The notes below the pieces were generated by a model, which ran no database searches, was not told the DNA's origin, and saw nothing but the letters and a program-made list of their open reading frames with translations. A program made the position numbers and the translations under genes. From Streptomyces echinatus (GTDB lineage: Bacteria; Actinomycetota; Actinomycetes; Streptomycetales; Streptomycetaceae), in assembly GCF_014203595.1 (NCBI RefSeq), contig NZ_JACHJK010000012.1:124001-188000 (forward strand): a stretch of 64,000 nt of DNA, given 5' to 3'. Below, one piece after another: positions 43,510 to 52,375 of this stretch (positions are counted from its first letter, which is position 1; every line of letters begins with the position of its first letter).

Positions 43510-45144
43510 GTGGACGTGAGCGGCGGGAGCGGGCAGCCGCGGTCCGGCAACGACGAGCCGGCCGAGCACCCCGCGGACCCAACGGCCCCGGCGACCGGAC
43601 CCACCGACCGCTCCGGCCCCGAGCCCCAACCCGCGGCCCCCCGACAGCCCGCCCCTCCCACGGCCCGAGCGGAGAACGAGCCCGCGGACAAGCCGGCAGA
43701 CGAAACCGAGCCCGACTCCGAGGACAAGGCCACGGACAAGCCCGAGGACGAGCCCGCGGGCAGGGCTGAGGGCCCGGCCGGGGGACCGGCCCCGGCGGCG
43801 ACCCGCCCGGCCCCGGACCCAGCCCCCGCCACCGGCACGCCCCCCACCCCCGCCGACCCGGACCACGAAGCCCCCGGCGCGGTCCCCGGCCCCGGCGAAC
43901 CCGGCCACCGGGCACCCGGCAGCGCCCACGACCACCGGACCCTCGCACACTCCGGGATCGCCAAGGGCCGCCCGCCCGAGCCCCGGCCCAAGGAACCCGG
44001 CGGCGGCATCCTCATGGGCCGCCCCTTCGGCGTACCCGTCTACGTCGCACCGAGCTGGTTCCTCGTCGCCGCCCTGATCACCTGGGTCTTCGGCGGACAG
44101 CTCGACCGCGTGCTGCCCGAGCTGGGCGCCGCCCGCTACCTGGTCTCCCTCTTCTTCGCGGTCGCCTTCTACGCCTCCGTACTCGTCCACGAACTGGCCC
44201 ACACCGTCGCCGCGATCCGCTTCAAGCTCCCCGTCCGCCGCATCCAGCTGCAGTTCTTCGGCGGCGTCTCGGAGATCGAGAAAGAGGCCGAGACCCCCGG
44301 CCGCGAATTCGTCCTGGCCTTCGTCGGCCCCCTGCTCTCCCTCGTCCTGGCCGGCCTGTTCTACCTCGCCATGAAACCCGTCGAACCCGGCACCGTGCCC
44401 GGAGTCCTGCTCGCCGGCCTCATGGTCTCCAACCTCATCGTGGCGATCTTCAACCTCCTCCCCGGCCTCCCCCTCGACGGCGGCCGCATGCTCCGCGCCG
44501 TCGTCTGGAAACTGACCGGCAAACCGATGAGCGGCACCGTCGCCGCCGCCTGGGTCGGCCGCGCCCTCGCCATCGCCGTCCTGATCGGCCTCCCCCTGCT
44601 CAACTCCTCCGGCGCCCTCGGCGGCGGCAGCGAGGACAGGGGCGGCATGGACACCGTCACCGACGCCCTGCTCGCCGCCATCCTCGCCGGAATCATCTGG
44701 ACCGGCGCCGGCAACAGCCTGCGCATGGCCCGACTGCGCGAACACCTCCCCGAACTGCGCGCCCGCACCCTCACCCGGCGCGCCGTCCCCGTCGAGAACG
44801 ACACCCCCCTCTCCGAAGCCCTCCGCCGCGCCAACGCCGCCGGAGCCCGCGCCCTCGTCGTGGTCGACGCCGACGGCAACCCGCTCTCACTCGTCCGCGA
44901 GGCCGCCATCGTCGGCGTACCCGAACACCGCCGCCCCTGGGTCGCCGTCAGCGGCCTCGCCCAGGACCTCACCGACGGCATGCGGGTCTCCGCCGAACTC
45001 GCCGGAGAAGAACTCCTCGACGTCCTGCGGGCCACCCCGGCCACCGAATACCTCGTCGTCGAGGAGACCGGCGAGATCTACGGCGTCCTGTCCGCGGCCG
45101 ACGTCGAACGCGCCTTCGTCAAGGCGATGGCACGGCCGGTATGA
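43510..45144 (+). CDS. Site-2 protease (M50) with CBS domains and long disordered N-terminus
   Basis: The 544-residue membrane protease starts with ~155 residues of Pro/Ala/Glu-rich disordered sequence. Membrane helices follow with the zinc motif VLVHELAHTV (His227, Glu228, His231) and the third ligand segment LLPGLPLDGGRML. The C-terminus holds a CBS pair (PVENDTPLSEALRRANAAGA... and ATEYLVVEETGEIYGVLSAADV). It should cleave membrane substrates, with CBS domains sensing a nucleotide. The substrate is unknown. In many actinobacteria this gene precedes the trmI and proteasome genes, as here. Confidence 0.9.
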   Translation: MDVSGGSGQPRSGNDEPAEHPADPTAPATGPTDRSGPEPQPAAPRQPAPPTARAENEPADKPADETEPDSEDKATDKPEDEPAGRAEGPAGGPAPAATRPAPDPAPATGTPPTPADPDHEAPGAVPGPGEPGHRAPGSAHDHRTLAHSGIAKGRPPEPRPKEPGGGILMGRPFGVPVYVAPSWFLVAALITWVFGGQLDRVLPELGAARYLVSLFFAVAFYASVLVHELAHTVAAIRFKLPVRRIQLQFFGGVSEIEKEAETPGREFVLAFVGPLLSLVLAGLFYLAMKPVEPGTVPGVLLAGLMVSNLIVAIFNLLPGLPLDGGRMLRAVVWKLTGKPMSGTVAAAWVGRALAIAVLIGLPLLNSSGALGGGSEDRGGMDTVTDALLAAILAGIIWTGAGNSLRMARLREHLPELRARTLTRRAVPVENDTPLSEALRRANAAGARALVVVDADGNPLSLVREAAIVGVPEHRRPWVAVSGLAQDLTDGMRVSAELAGEELLDVLRATPATEYLVVEETGEIYGVLSAADVERAFVKAMARPV

Positions 45145-45254
45145 GCACCCCCGAACCCCGGGGAACCGCACCGGCCACACCACGGCCCGCACCCACCGCC
45201 CACCCCGCACCACGCGTGGCCGAGCCGCCGCCACGGAACCGGTAGTCTGTTCAC

Positions 45255-46157
45255 ATGTCCGAACCGACCGGTGCCGCCCGCAGGCGCGGGCCCTTCAAGG
45301 TCGGGGACCAGGTACAGCTGACCGACCCCAAGGGTCGCCACTACACGTTCACGCTCGAAGCCGGGAAGAACTTCCACACCCACAAGGGTTCCTTCCCGCA
45401 CGACGAACTGATCGGCGCTCCCGAGGGCAGCGTTGTCCGCACCACCGGCAACGTCGCCTACCTCGCGCTGCGCCCCCTGCTCCCCGACTACGTCCTGTCC
45501 ATGCCCCGCGGGGCAGCCGTCGTCTACCCCAAGGACGCGGGGCAGATCCTCGCCTTCGCCGACATCTTCCCCGGCGCCCGCGTCGTCGAAGCCGGCGTCG
45601 GCTCAGGCTCGCTCAGCAGCTTCCTGCTGCGCGCCATCGGCGACCAGGGCATGCTGCACTCCTACGAGCGCCGCGAGGACTTCGCCGAGATCGCGCAGGC
45701 GAACGTGGAACGCTACTTCGGCGGCCCCCACCCCGCCTGGCAGCTCACCGTCGGCGACCTCCAGGACAACCTGTCCGACACCGACGTCGACCGCGTCATC
45801 CTCGACATGCTCGCCCCCTGGGAATGCCTGGAAGCCGTCTCCAAGGCACTCGTCCCCGGCGGCATCCTCTGCTGCTACGTGGCCACCACCACCCAGCTCG
45901 CCCGGACCGTCGAGTCCATCCGGGAAATCGGCTGCTTCAACGAGCCGACCGCCTGGGAGACCATGATCCGCAACTGGCACATCGAGGGCCTGGCCGTCCG
46001 CCCCGACCACCGCATGATCGGCCACACCGGCTTCCTGCTCACCGCCCGCCGCCTCGCCGACGGCGTCGAACCGCCCATGCGCCGCCGCCGCCCCGCCAAG
46101 GGCGCCTACGGCGAGGACTACGCCGGCCCCAACGCCGACGGCGGCGCCGGCCGCTGA
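45255..46157 (+). CDS. trmI: tRNA (adenine-58-N1)-methyltransferase TrmI
   Basis: The 300-residue enzyme methylates A58 in the tRNA T-loop using SAM. Residues 10-90 form the N-terminal beta domain (FKVGDQVQLTDPKGRHYT, HTHKGSFPHDELIG). The Rossmann domain has RVVEAGVGSGSLSSFLL as the SAM site and VDRVILDMLAPWE as the acidic motif. The C-terminus is short and basic. It lies about 110 bp after the protease gene. Family members from Mycobacterium sit next to the proteasome genes, as here. Confidence 0.93.
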   Translation: MSEPTGAARRRGPFKVGDQVQLTDPKGRHYTFTLEAGKNFHTHKGSFPHDELIGAPEGSVVRTTGNVAYLALRPLLPDYVLSMPRGAAVVYPKDAGQILAFADIFPGARVVEAGVGSGSLSSFLLRAIGDQGMLHSYERREDFAEIAQANVERYFGGPHPAWQLTVGDLQDNLSDTDVDRVILDMLAPWECLEAVSKALVPGGILCCYVATTTQLARTVESIREIGCFNEPTAWETMIRNWHIEGLAVRPDHRMIGHTGFLLTARRLADGVEPPMRRRRPAKGAYGEDYAGPNADGGAGR

Positions 46158-46182
46158 CCGGCCACCCACCCGCACAACGCCA

Positions 46183-46233
46183 GGGCGCCGTGACCGAGTT
46201 CCCCCGACCCACGGGAACTCGGCCACGGCGCCC
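46183..46233 (+). terminator. Terminator after trmI
   Basis: A 21-bp stem (46183-46203 with 46213-46233, one G-T wobble) and a 9-nt loop begin 26 bp after the trmI stop. Confidence 0.85.
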
Positions 46234-46407
46234 CCGCGTTGACCGCACACCAGCACCCCCACCCCACCCGCACCCCCGAGCCCCGCACGAACCCGCGCAC
46301 CGGCACGCCACCCGCGGCAATCCCGGACCCCGCCGTTCCCCCGCACTGTGACGTGTGGCACCATGCAGGCCACCCCACCGGCACAGCCCTCACAGGAGAC
46401 ACTCCTC

Positions 46408-46986
46408 GTGCAGCAATCCGCCGTTCCGGAGCTCGCCCACACCCAGACCCGGCCCATCCACTGGATCGCCACCGCCACCGCCGTCGCCGGCGTCGTGGCC
46501 CTCACCTCCGTCATCCAGCCCGGATCGGCCACCGCCGCCCAGAGCGCCACCGGAACCAAGACCCGGCCCGCCCCCGCCGCCGCACCACCCAGCACGACCG
46601 GCGTGGACTTCCCCCTGCAATGCGGACCCGTCAAAGCGCTGGTCGTCAAAAAAGCCACCGGAGACCTGGACGGCGACGGCAGACCGGAAACCGTCGCCGT
46701 CGTGCACTGCGACGCCCCCATGGGCACCCCGCCCGACGGCCTCTACGTCCTCACCCGCTCCGCCGACAGCGCCACACCCCGCGTCATCGCCACCCTCGTC
46801 CAGCCCCGGGAACGACTCACCGTCACCGACTTCACCGTCCACGGGCGCACCGTCTCCGCCACCCTGCTCGGCTACTCCTCGGACACCGTGCCCAGTTGCT
46901 GCCCCGACACGAAGACCCCGGCCACATGGCAGTGGAACGGCAACGCCTTCCTCCGCTCCACTCCGGCCGGGGCCCACAGCGTCTGA
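46408..46986 (+). CDS. Secreted or membrane-anchored hypothetical protein
   Basis: The 192-residue protein has one hydrophobic segment (IATATAVAGVVALTSVI, residues ~19-35) followed by a possible signal cleavage site (ATAA). It then has an Ala/Pro linker and a compact domain with ATGDLDGDGRPETVAVVHC. That Asp-rich loop resembles an FG-GAP/dockerin-type calcium site. Four Cys (QCGPV, VHCDAP, SCCPD) could form disulfides outside the cell. GTG 46408 follows GGAGA; earlier in-frame starts lack a binding site. I do not recognise the family. Confidence 0.6.
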   Translation: MQQSAVPELAHTQTRPIHWIATATAVAGVVALTSVIQPGSATAAQSATGTKTRPAPAAAPPSTTGVDFPLQCGPVKALVVKKATGDLDGDGRPETVAVVHCDAPMGTPPDGLYVLTRSADSATPRVIATLVQPRERLTVTDFTVHGRTVSATLLGYSSDTVPSCCPDTKTPATWQWNGNAFLRSTPAGAHSV

Positions 46987-46993
46987 ACCCGGC

Positions 46994-47308
46994 TCACTCC
47001 GCCCCGGGCCCGTACACCTCCACCTGGTCCACGACCCGGCGCACGTGGATGCACTCGCCCGGACACTCCTTCGCCGAATCCACCACATCCGTCAGCAACG
47101 GCAGCGGCACCGGCGTCACAGCCCCCGGAGCCTGCAGCAGCTCGTCGTCCGCACCCTTCACATAGGCCAGCCCGTCGATGTCCAGCTCGAACACCTCCGG
47201 AGCGTACTGAGCGCAGATCCCGTCGCCGGTACACAGGTCCTGGTCGATCCAGACCTCCAGCGCCTCCCCGCCCGGGGCCTCCTGCTGCACGGTCACCTCT
47301 CCTGCCAT
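46994..47308 (-). CDS. 3Fe-4S-type ferredoxin
   Basis: The 104-residue protein has the actinobacterial single-cluster ferredoxin layout. The motif LCTGDGICAQYAPEVF (C-x5-C) is followed by KECPGECIHV near the end. An acidic surface suits electron transfer to cytochrome P450s or oxidases. No redox partner is adjacent, although ferredoxins of this type sit beside the proteasome ATPase gene in several actinobacteria. ATG 47308 lacks a binding site, while AGGAGAGG lies just inside; GTG 47290 may be the true start. Confidence 0.85.
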   Translation of the reverse strand: MAGEVTVQQEAPGGEALEVWIDQDLCTGDGICAQYAPEVFELDIDGLAYVKGADDELLQAPGAVTPVPLPLLTDVVDSAKECPGECIHVRRVVDQVEVYGPGAE

Positions 47309-47817
47309 CGTTACGCCGCAACCCCCGGACGCCGACACGGCCAGCCCGGTCCGCTCCAGCGGCTGTTGAACACCCCCGACCCTACCCCCGCCCGCCACAC
47401 GCCCCCATGGCGACCGGACCGGGGTTTCCCGCCCCGCCCCCTCGGGTACCAGCGCCGGACCGGAAGACACCCGCCACGGCGACCGGGTCGACCACCCCAC
47501 CCCGCCACGGCAGTGACACCATCCGCCCGAACCGTCGCTCTGCGTGATGCACGCCCGAGCGCGCTGCGCGCTGCCCGCACACGACCCCAACAGTCCGCAG
47601 CGGACAACTCCGGCCAGTCACGGAGGGTTTTGACCACGCCATGCAAGGAACAACCTGCTTTCCCCTCACGTTCAGTGGGTATCCCCTCCGTGCGAGGCAG
47701 TGTGCACCGGGTGACCGACGACACACCTTGACAGTCTTTGTGATCTAGGGGTTTCAATCGACACCCACCCAGGTAGGGTCTGGAAGCGTCCAGCTCCCCT
47801 TGGAGGAGGTGAGGACC
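47309..47817 (+). promoter_or_regulatory. Promoter region upstream of mpa
   Basis: These 509 bp between the divergent ferredoxin and mpa genes contain no convincing gene. A -35-like TTGACA is at 47728-47733, but no good -10 hexamer lies at the usual spacing. Short open frames here lack binding sites. The region probably holds promoters in both directions. Confidence 0.4.
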
Positions 47818-49584
47818 GTGGCAGCCCACGACGACGACATGAACCGCGGCATCCGCCCGGGACGCGGGTCCGACGACCCGGCCGGGCAGATCGCCTACCT
47901 TGAGCAGGAGATCGCCGTCCTGCGCCGCAAGCTCGCCGACTCTCCGCGCCACACGAGGATTCTCGAAGAGCGGATCGTCGAGCTGCAGACCAATCTGGCC
48001 GGCGTCTCCGCCCAGAACGAACGACTGGCCAACACACTCCGCGAGGCCCGCGACCAGATCGTGGCCCTCAAAGAAGAAGTCGACCGGCTCGCCCAGCCAC
48101 CGGCCGGCTTCGGAGTCTTCCTGCAAGCCAACGAGGACGGCACCGCCGACATCTTCACCGGCGGCCGCAAACTCCGCGTGAACGTCAGCCCCGGCGTCGA
48201 ACTCGACGACCTGCGGCGCGGCCAGGAAATCATGCTCAACGAAGCGCTCAACGTGGTCGAAGCCATGGAATTCGAGCGCGTCGGCGACATCGTCACCCTC
48301 AAGGAAATCCTCGAGGACGGCGAGCGCGCCCTCGTACTGGGGCACACCGACGAGGAACGGGTGGTACGGCTCGCCGAGCCGCTGCTGGACGTCACCATCC
48401 GCCCCGGCGACGCCCTCCTGCTCGAACCCCGCTCCGGCTACGTCTACGAAGTCGTGCCCAAGAGCGAGGTCGAGGAGCTCGTCCTCGAAGAAGTCCCCGA
48501 CATCGGCTACGAGCAGATCGGCGGCCTCGGCAACCAGATCGAAGCCATCCGCGACGCCGTCGAGCTCCCCTACCTCTACCCCGACCTCTTCCGCGAGCAC
48601 GAGCTCCGCCCGCCCAAGGGCGTCCTGCTCTACGGCCCCCCCGGCTGCGGCAAGACACTCATCGCCAAAGCCGTCGCGAACTCACTCGCCAAAAAGGTCG
48701 CCGAGGTCACCGGCCAAGCCGCCGGCAAGAGCTTCTTCCTCAACATCAAGGGCCCCGAGCTCCTCAACAAATACGTCGGCGAGACCGAACGGCAGATCCG
48801 CCTCGTCTTCCAGCGCGCACGCGAGAAAGCCAGCGAGGGCACCCCCGTCATCGTCTTCTTCGACGAGATGGAATCCCTCTTCCGCACCCGCGGCTCCGGC
48901 GTCAGCTCCGACGTGGAGAACACCATCGTCCCCCAGCTCCTCGCCGAGATCGACGGCGTGGAAGGCCTCCAGAACGTGGTCGTCATCGGCGCCTCCAACC
49001 GCGAGGACATGATCGACCCCGCCATCCTCCGCCCCGGCCGGCTCGACGTGAAGATCAAGATCGAGCGCCCGGACGCGGAAGCGGCCAAGGACATCTTCGG
49101 CAAGTACCTCACCGAACGCCTCCCCCTGCACGCCGACGACCTCGGCGAACACGGCGGCGACAAGGCCACCACCGTCCAGAGCATGATCCAGACGGCGGTC
49201 GAGCAGATGTACGCCGAATCCGAGGAGAACCGCTTCCTGGAAGTCACCTACGCCAACGGCGACAAGGAAGTCCTCTACTTCAAGGACTTCAACTCCGGCG
49301 CCATGATCGAGAACATCGTCGGACGCGCCAAGAAAATGGCGATCAAGGACTTCCTCGAAAAGACCCAGAAGGGCCTCCGCGTCTCCCACCTCCTCCAAGC
49401 CTGCGTGGACGAGTTCAAGGAGAACGAGGACCTGCCCAACACCACCAACCCCGACGACTGGGCCCGCATCTCCGGAAAGAAGGGCGAACGGATCGTCTAC
49501 ATCCGCACCCTCATCACCGGAAAGCAGGGCGCGGACACCGGACGCTCCATCGACACGGTGGCGAACACCGGTCAGTACCTGTAA
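47818..49584 (+). CDS. mpa: Proteasome-associated AAA ATPase Mpa/ARC
   Basis: The 588-residue ATPase unfolds pupylated proteins and feeds them to the 20S proteasome. A coiled coil (residues ~22-90, AYLEQEIAVLRRKL...) that binds Pup comes first. OB-fold interdomains follow, then one AAA module with Walker A GPPGCGKT, Walker B VIVFFDEMES and arginine-finger region LRPGRLD. The last residues, GQYL, are the docking tail that opens the proteasome gate. GTG 47818 follows GGAGGAGGTGAGG, a very strong binding site. It leads the dop-pup-prcBA genes but is separated from them by a terminator. Confidence 0.96.
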   Translation: MAAHDDDMNRGIRPGRGSDDPAGQIAYLEQEIAVLRRKLADSPRHTRILEERIVELQTNLAGVSAQNERLANTLREARDQIVALKEEVDRLAQPPAGFGVFLQANEDGTADIFTGGRKLRVNVSPGVELDDLRRGQEIMLNEALNVVEAMEFERVGDIVTLKEILEDGERALVLGHTDEERVVRLAEPLLDVTIRPGDALLLEPRSGYVYEVVPKSEVEELVLEEVPDIGYEQIGGLGNQIEAIRDAVELPYLYPDLFREHELRPPKGVLLYGPPGCGKTLIAKAVANSLAKKVAEVTGQAAGKSFFLNIKGPELLNKYVGETERQIRLVFQRAREKASEGTPVIVFFDEMESLFRTRGSGVSSDVENTIVPQLLAEIDGVEGLQNVVVIGASNREDMIDPAILRPGRLDVKIKIERPDAEAAKDIFGKYLTERLPLHADDLGEHGGDKATTVQSMIQTAVEQMYAESEENRFLEVTYANGDKEVLYFKDFNSGAMIENIVGRAKKMAIKDFLEKTQKGLRVSHLLQACVDEFKENEDLPNTTNPDDWARISGKKGERIVYIRTLITGKQGADTGRSIDTVANTGQYL

Positions 49585-49592
49585 AAGCAGGG

Positions 49593-49627
49593 CGGCTGCG
49601 GGTGCCCTCACCGGGTACCCGCAGCCG
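49593..49627 (+). terminator. Intrinsic terminator after mpa
   Basis: A 15-bp stem (49593-49607 with 49613-49627, one wobble) is followed by GTTTTT. This is one of few hairpins in the window with a clear T-tract. Confidence 0.9.
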
Positions 49628-49816
49628 ACTGTTTTTCCGGCCACGACCGGAGCAGCCAATGACGCAAATGATCTCCCCACCAGCGCAAAGGCGTTCTAGG
49701 CTCGTTCCTACCGCCGAGTCGCGCAGTGTGGGGACGGGCACCGCACACGCACCGGAGCGCCAGCGGTACTTGAGCGGCGCCCACGACCGAGGGCGCCGCC
49801 GGGCAAGGAGGGCCGC

Positions 49817-51328
49817 ATGACCGTACGGCGAGTAATGGGCATCGAGACGGAGTACGGGATCTCCGTCCCCGGCCACCCCAACGCCAATGCCATGCTCACC
49901 TCGTCCCAGATCGTCAACGCCTACGCGGCGGCGATGCACCGGGCCCGCCGGGCCCGCTGGGACTTCGAGGAGGAGAACCCGCTCCGGGACGCGCGAGGCT
50001 TCGACCTCGCCCGGGAAGCCGCCGACGCCAGCCAGCTCACCGACGAGGACATCGGCCTCGCCAACGTGATCCTGACCAACGGCGCACGCCTCTACGTCGA
50101 CCACGCCCACCCCGAATACAGCGCCCCCGAGGTCACCAACCCCCGCGACGCCGTCCTCTGGGACAAGGCCGGCGAACGCATCATGGCCGAGGCCGCCGAA
50201 CGAGCCGCCCAGCTCCCCGGCGCCCAGCCCATCCACCTCTACAAGAACAACACCGACAACAAGGGCGCCAGCTACGGCACGCACGAGAACTACCTGATGA
50301 AGCGGGAGACCCCCTTCTCCGACATCGTGCGCCACCTCACGCCCTTCTTCGTCTCCCGCCAGGTCTTCGCCGGCGCCGGCCGCGTCGGCATCGGCCAGGA
50401 CGGCCACGAGCACGGCTTCCAGCTCAGCCAGCGCGCGGACTACTTCGAGGTCGAGGTCGGCCTGGAGACCACCCTCAAGCGCCCCATCATCAACACCCGC
50501 GACGAACCCCACGCCGACGCGGAGAAGTACCGCCGCCTGCACGTGATCATCGGCGACGCGAACCTCTCGGAGATCTCCACCTACCTCAAACTCGGCACCA
50601 CCGCCCTGGTCCTCTCCATGATCGAAGACGGCTTCATCGCCGTCGACCTGGCCGTCGACCAGCCCGTACGCACCCTCCACCAGGTCTCCCACGACCCCTC
50701 CCTCAAGCGCCTGATCACCCTGCGCAGCGGACGCACACTCACCGCGGTCCAGCTCCAGATGGAGTACTTCGAACTGGCCCGCAAGTACGTCGAGGAACGC
50801 CACGGCGCCGACGCCGACGACCAGACCAGGGACGTCCTCAGCCGCTGGGAGGACACCCTCACCCGGCTCGAGAACGACCCCATGAGCCTGGCCGGCGAAC
50901 TCGACTGGGTCGTCAAACGAGAGCTCATGGAGGGCTACCGCCGCCGCGACAGCCTCGACTGGGACGCCGCCAAGCTCCACCTCCTCGACCTCCAGTACGC
51001 CGACGTACGCGCCGAGAAGGGCCTCTACAACCGCCTCGTGGCCCGCGGACGCATCAAACGCCTCCTGGACGAGTCCGAGGTCGACACGGCCCGCACCAAG
51101 CCGCCGGAGGACACCCGCGCCTACTTCCGCGGCCGCTGCCTGGAGCAGTACGCCGACGACGTCGCCGCGGCCAGCTGGGACTCGGTCATCTTCGACCTCC
51201 CCGGCCGGGACTCCCTCCAGCGCGTTCCAACCCTGGAACCGCTACGCGGAACGCGAAATCACGTCAAGGAGCTGCTCGACCGCTGCCGCACCGCGGAAGA
51301 CCTGGTCAGGGTCCTGTCAGGCGGCTGA
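49817..51328 (+). CDS. dop: Pup deamidase/depupylase Dop
   Basis: The 503-residue enzyme belongs to the carboxylate-amine ligase fold shared with PafA and glutamine synthetase. It starts with VMGIETEYGISVPGHPNAN (nucleotide and metal Glu). HLYKNNTDNKGASYGTHENYL and the DEPHADAEKYRRLHVI motif are present. The insertion around EENPLRDARGFDLAREAAD corresponds to the Dop loop that PafA lacks. Dop removes Pup from substrates and deamidates Pup-Gln. Here Pup already ends in Glu, so depupylation is the likely main role. Confidence 0.95.
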   Translation: MTVRRVMGIETEYGISVPGHPNANAMLTSSQIVNAYAAAMHRARRARWDFEEENPLRDARGFDLAREAADASQLTDEDIGLANVILTNGARLYVDHAHPEYSAPEVTNPRDAVLWDKAGERIMAEAAERAAQLPGAQPIHLYKNNTDNKGASYGTHENYLMKRETPFSDIVRHLTPFFVSRQVFAGAGRVGIGQDGHEHGFQLSQRADYFEVEVGLETTLKRPIINTRDEPHADAEKYRRLHVIIGDANLSEISTYLKLGTTALVLSMIEDGFIAVDLAVDQPVRTLHQVSHDPSLKRLITLRSGRTLTAVQLQMEYFELARKYVEERHGADADDQTRDVLSRWEDTLTRLENDPMSLAGELDWVVKRELMEGYRRRDSLDWDAAKLHLLDLQYADVRAEKGLYNRLVARGRIKRLLDESEVDTARTKPPEDTRAYFRGRCLEQYADDVAAASWDSVIFDLPGRDSLQRVPTLEPLRGTRNHVKELLDRCRTAEDLVRVLSGG

Positions 51329-51501
51329 GCGCGATCAGCGGGTACTCGTACCGCCCCGGGCGGGCGGGGTGGAAATCCCCCCGTCCGGGAATCATCGAGA
51401 TGGCCCCCGCACGTTGTGGAAACTGCGGGGCCGATGTCGGACCCGGACTATAGGGTCTGATCATCACCGATCGGCAGGCGAATCTGAGCGGGGTGAGGGA
51501 C

Positions 51502-51720
51502 ATGGCAACCAAGGACACCGGCGGCGGCCAGCAGAAGGCGACGCACTCGACGGAAGAGGTCGAGGAGCAGACCCAGGAAGCGCAGGCCTCGGAGGACCTG
51601 AAGGAACGGCACGAGAAGCTGTCGGACGACGTGGACTCGGTGCTGGACGAGATCGACGACGTACTCGAGGAAAACGCCGAGGACTTCGTGCGCTCCTTCG
51701 TGCAAAAAGGCGGAGAGTAA
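51502..51720 (+). CDS. pup: Prokaryotic ubiquitin-like protein Pup
   Basis: The 72-residue modifier is mostly disordered and acidic, with helical segments (SEDLKERHEKLSDDVDSVL) that bind the Mpa coiled coil. The C-terminal DDVLEENAEDFVRSFVQ leads to KGGE. The terminal Gly-Gly-Glu is read directly from codons GGC GGA GAG TAA, so PafA can ligate it without Dop deamidation. ATG 51502 (MATKDTGGGQQ) follows GGGTGAGGGA. It begins 173 bp after dop and leads the endonuclease and proteasome genes. Confidence 0.96.
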   Translation: MATKDTGGGQQKATHSTEEVEEQTQEAQASEDLKERHEKLSDDVDSVLDEIDDVLEENAEDFVRSFVQKGGE

Positions 51721-51769
51721 AGGTCAATCAGTCGGTTTGCCTTCGAAGTGAAGGTGGCGGGGGAAACGG

Positions 51770-52375
51770 GTGGCTGAGGAACCGGGCACGAAGGAGTGCC
51801 GGAAGTGCGGACGGGATCTGGCGCTCGCGGCATTCGCGAAGGACAGAAATCGGCGCGATGGCCTCCAGGTGCACTGCCGGGAGTGCGTGGCGGAGTACAG
51901 CGCTGCGCACTACCGGCGTCGCCGAGAGGCCATCGGCAAACCCGTACGGGAAAGAGTGGAAGTGCCGGCCGGTCACAAGCTGTGCCGGATGTGCGGTGAT
52001 ATCAAGTCGCACAGCGAGTGGCATCGCAATGCCACGGCTTCCGACGGATTGTCCACGCGCTGCAAGGCGTGCCGGGCCGCTGAGGGACGCGCGAACCACC
52101 TGAGGCGCAGCTACGGCCTGACCGAGGCCGAGCGGGATGCGATGGTCGTGTCTCAGCGTGAGCTCTGTGCCATCTGTCTGGACGGCCCGCCCGAGCATGT
52201 GGATCACTGCCACAAGACGGGTAGGGTCCGTGGCGTACTGTGCTTCAACTGCAATTCGGCCATCGGCAAATTGAGGGACGACCCCGACGTTGGCCGTCGT
52301 GCTGTTGCCTATCTGGAAGGAAACCTGTGGAAGCCAACACTCGTGGCACCGGGCGTCTACCAGCTGCCTTCCTGA
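51770..52375 (+). CDS. Endonuclease VII-like HNH/zinc-finger protein within the proteasome gene run
   Basis: The 201-residue protein has two N-terminal CxxC zinc ribbons (ECRKCGRDL...VHCRECV; LCRMCGDIKS...TRCKACRAAEG). A C-terminal recombination endonuclease VII domain follows: ELCAICLDGPPEHVDHCHKTG and GVLCFNCNSAIGKL, with catalytic DHCH. It should cut branched or structured DNA. Its base use is visibly less GC-biased, with more A/T-ending codons than neighbours, suggesting past transfer. GTG 51770 is 49 bp after pup, and its end overlaps the prcB start by 49 nt. It is probably translated with the proteasome genes. Confidence 0.85.
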   Translation: MAEEPGTKECRKCGRDLALAAFAKDRNRRDGLQVHCRECVAEYSAAHYRRRREAIGKPVRERVEVPAGHKLCRMCGDIKSHSEWHRNATASDGLSTRCKACRAAEGRANHLRRSYGLTEAERDAMVVSQRELCAICLDGPPEHVDHCHKTGRVRGVLCFNCNSAIGKLRDDPDVGRRAVAYLEGNLWKPTLVAPGVYQLPS

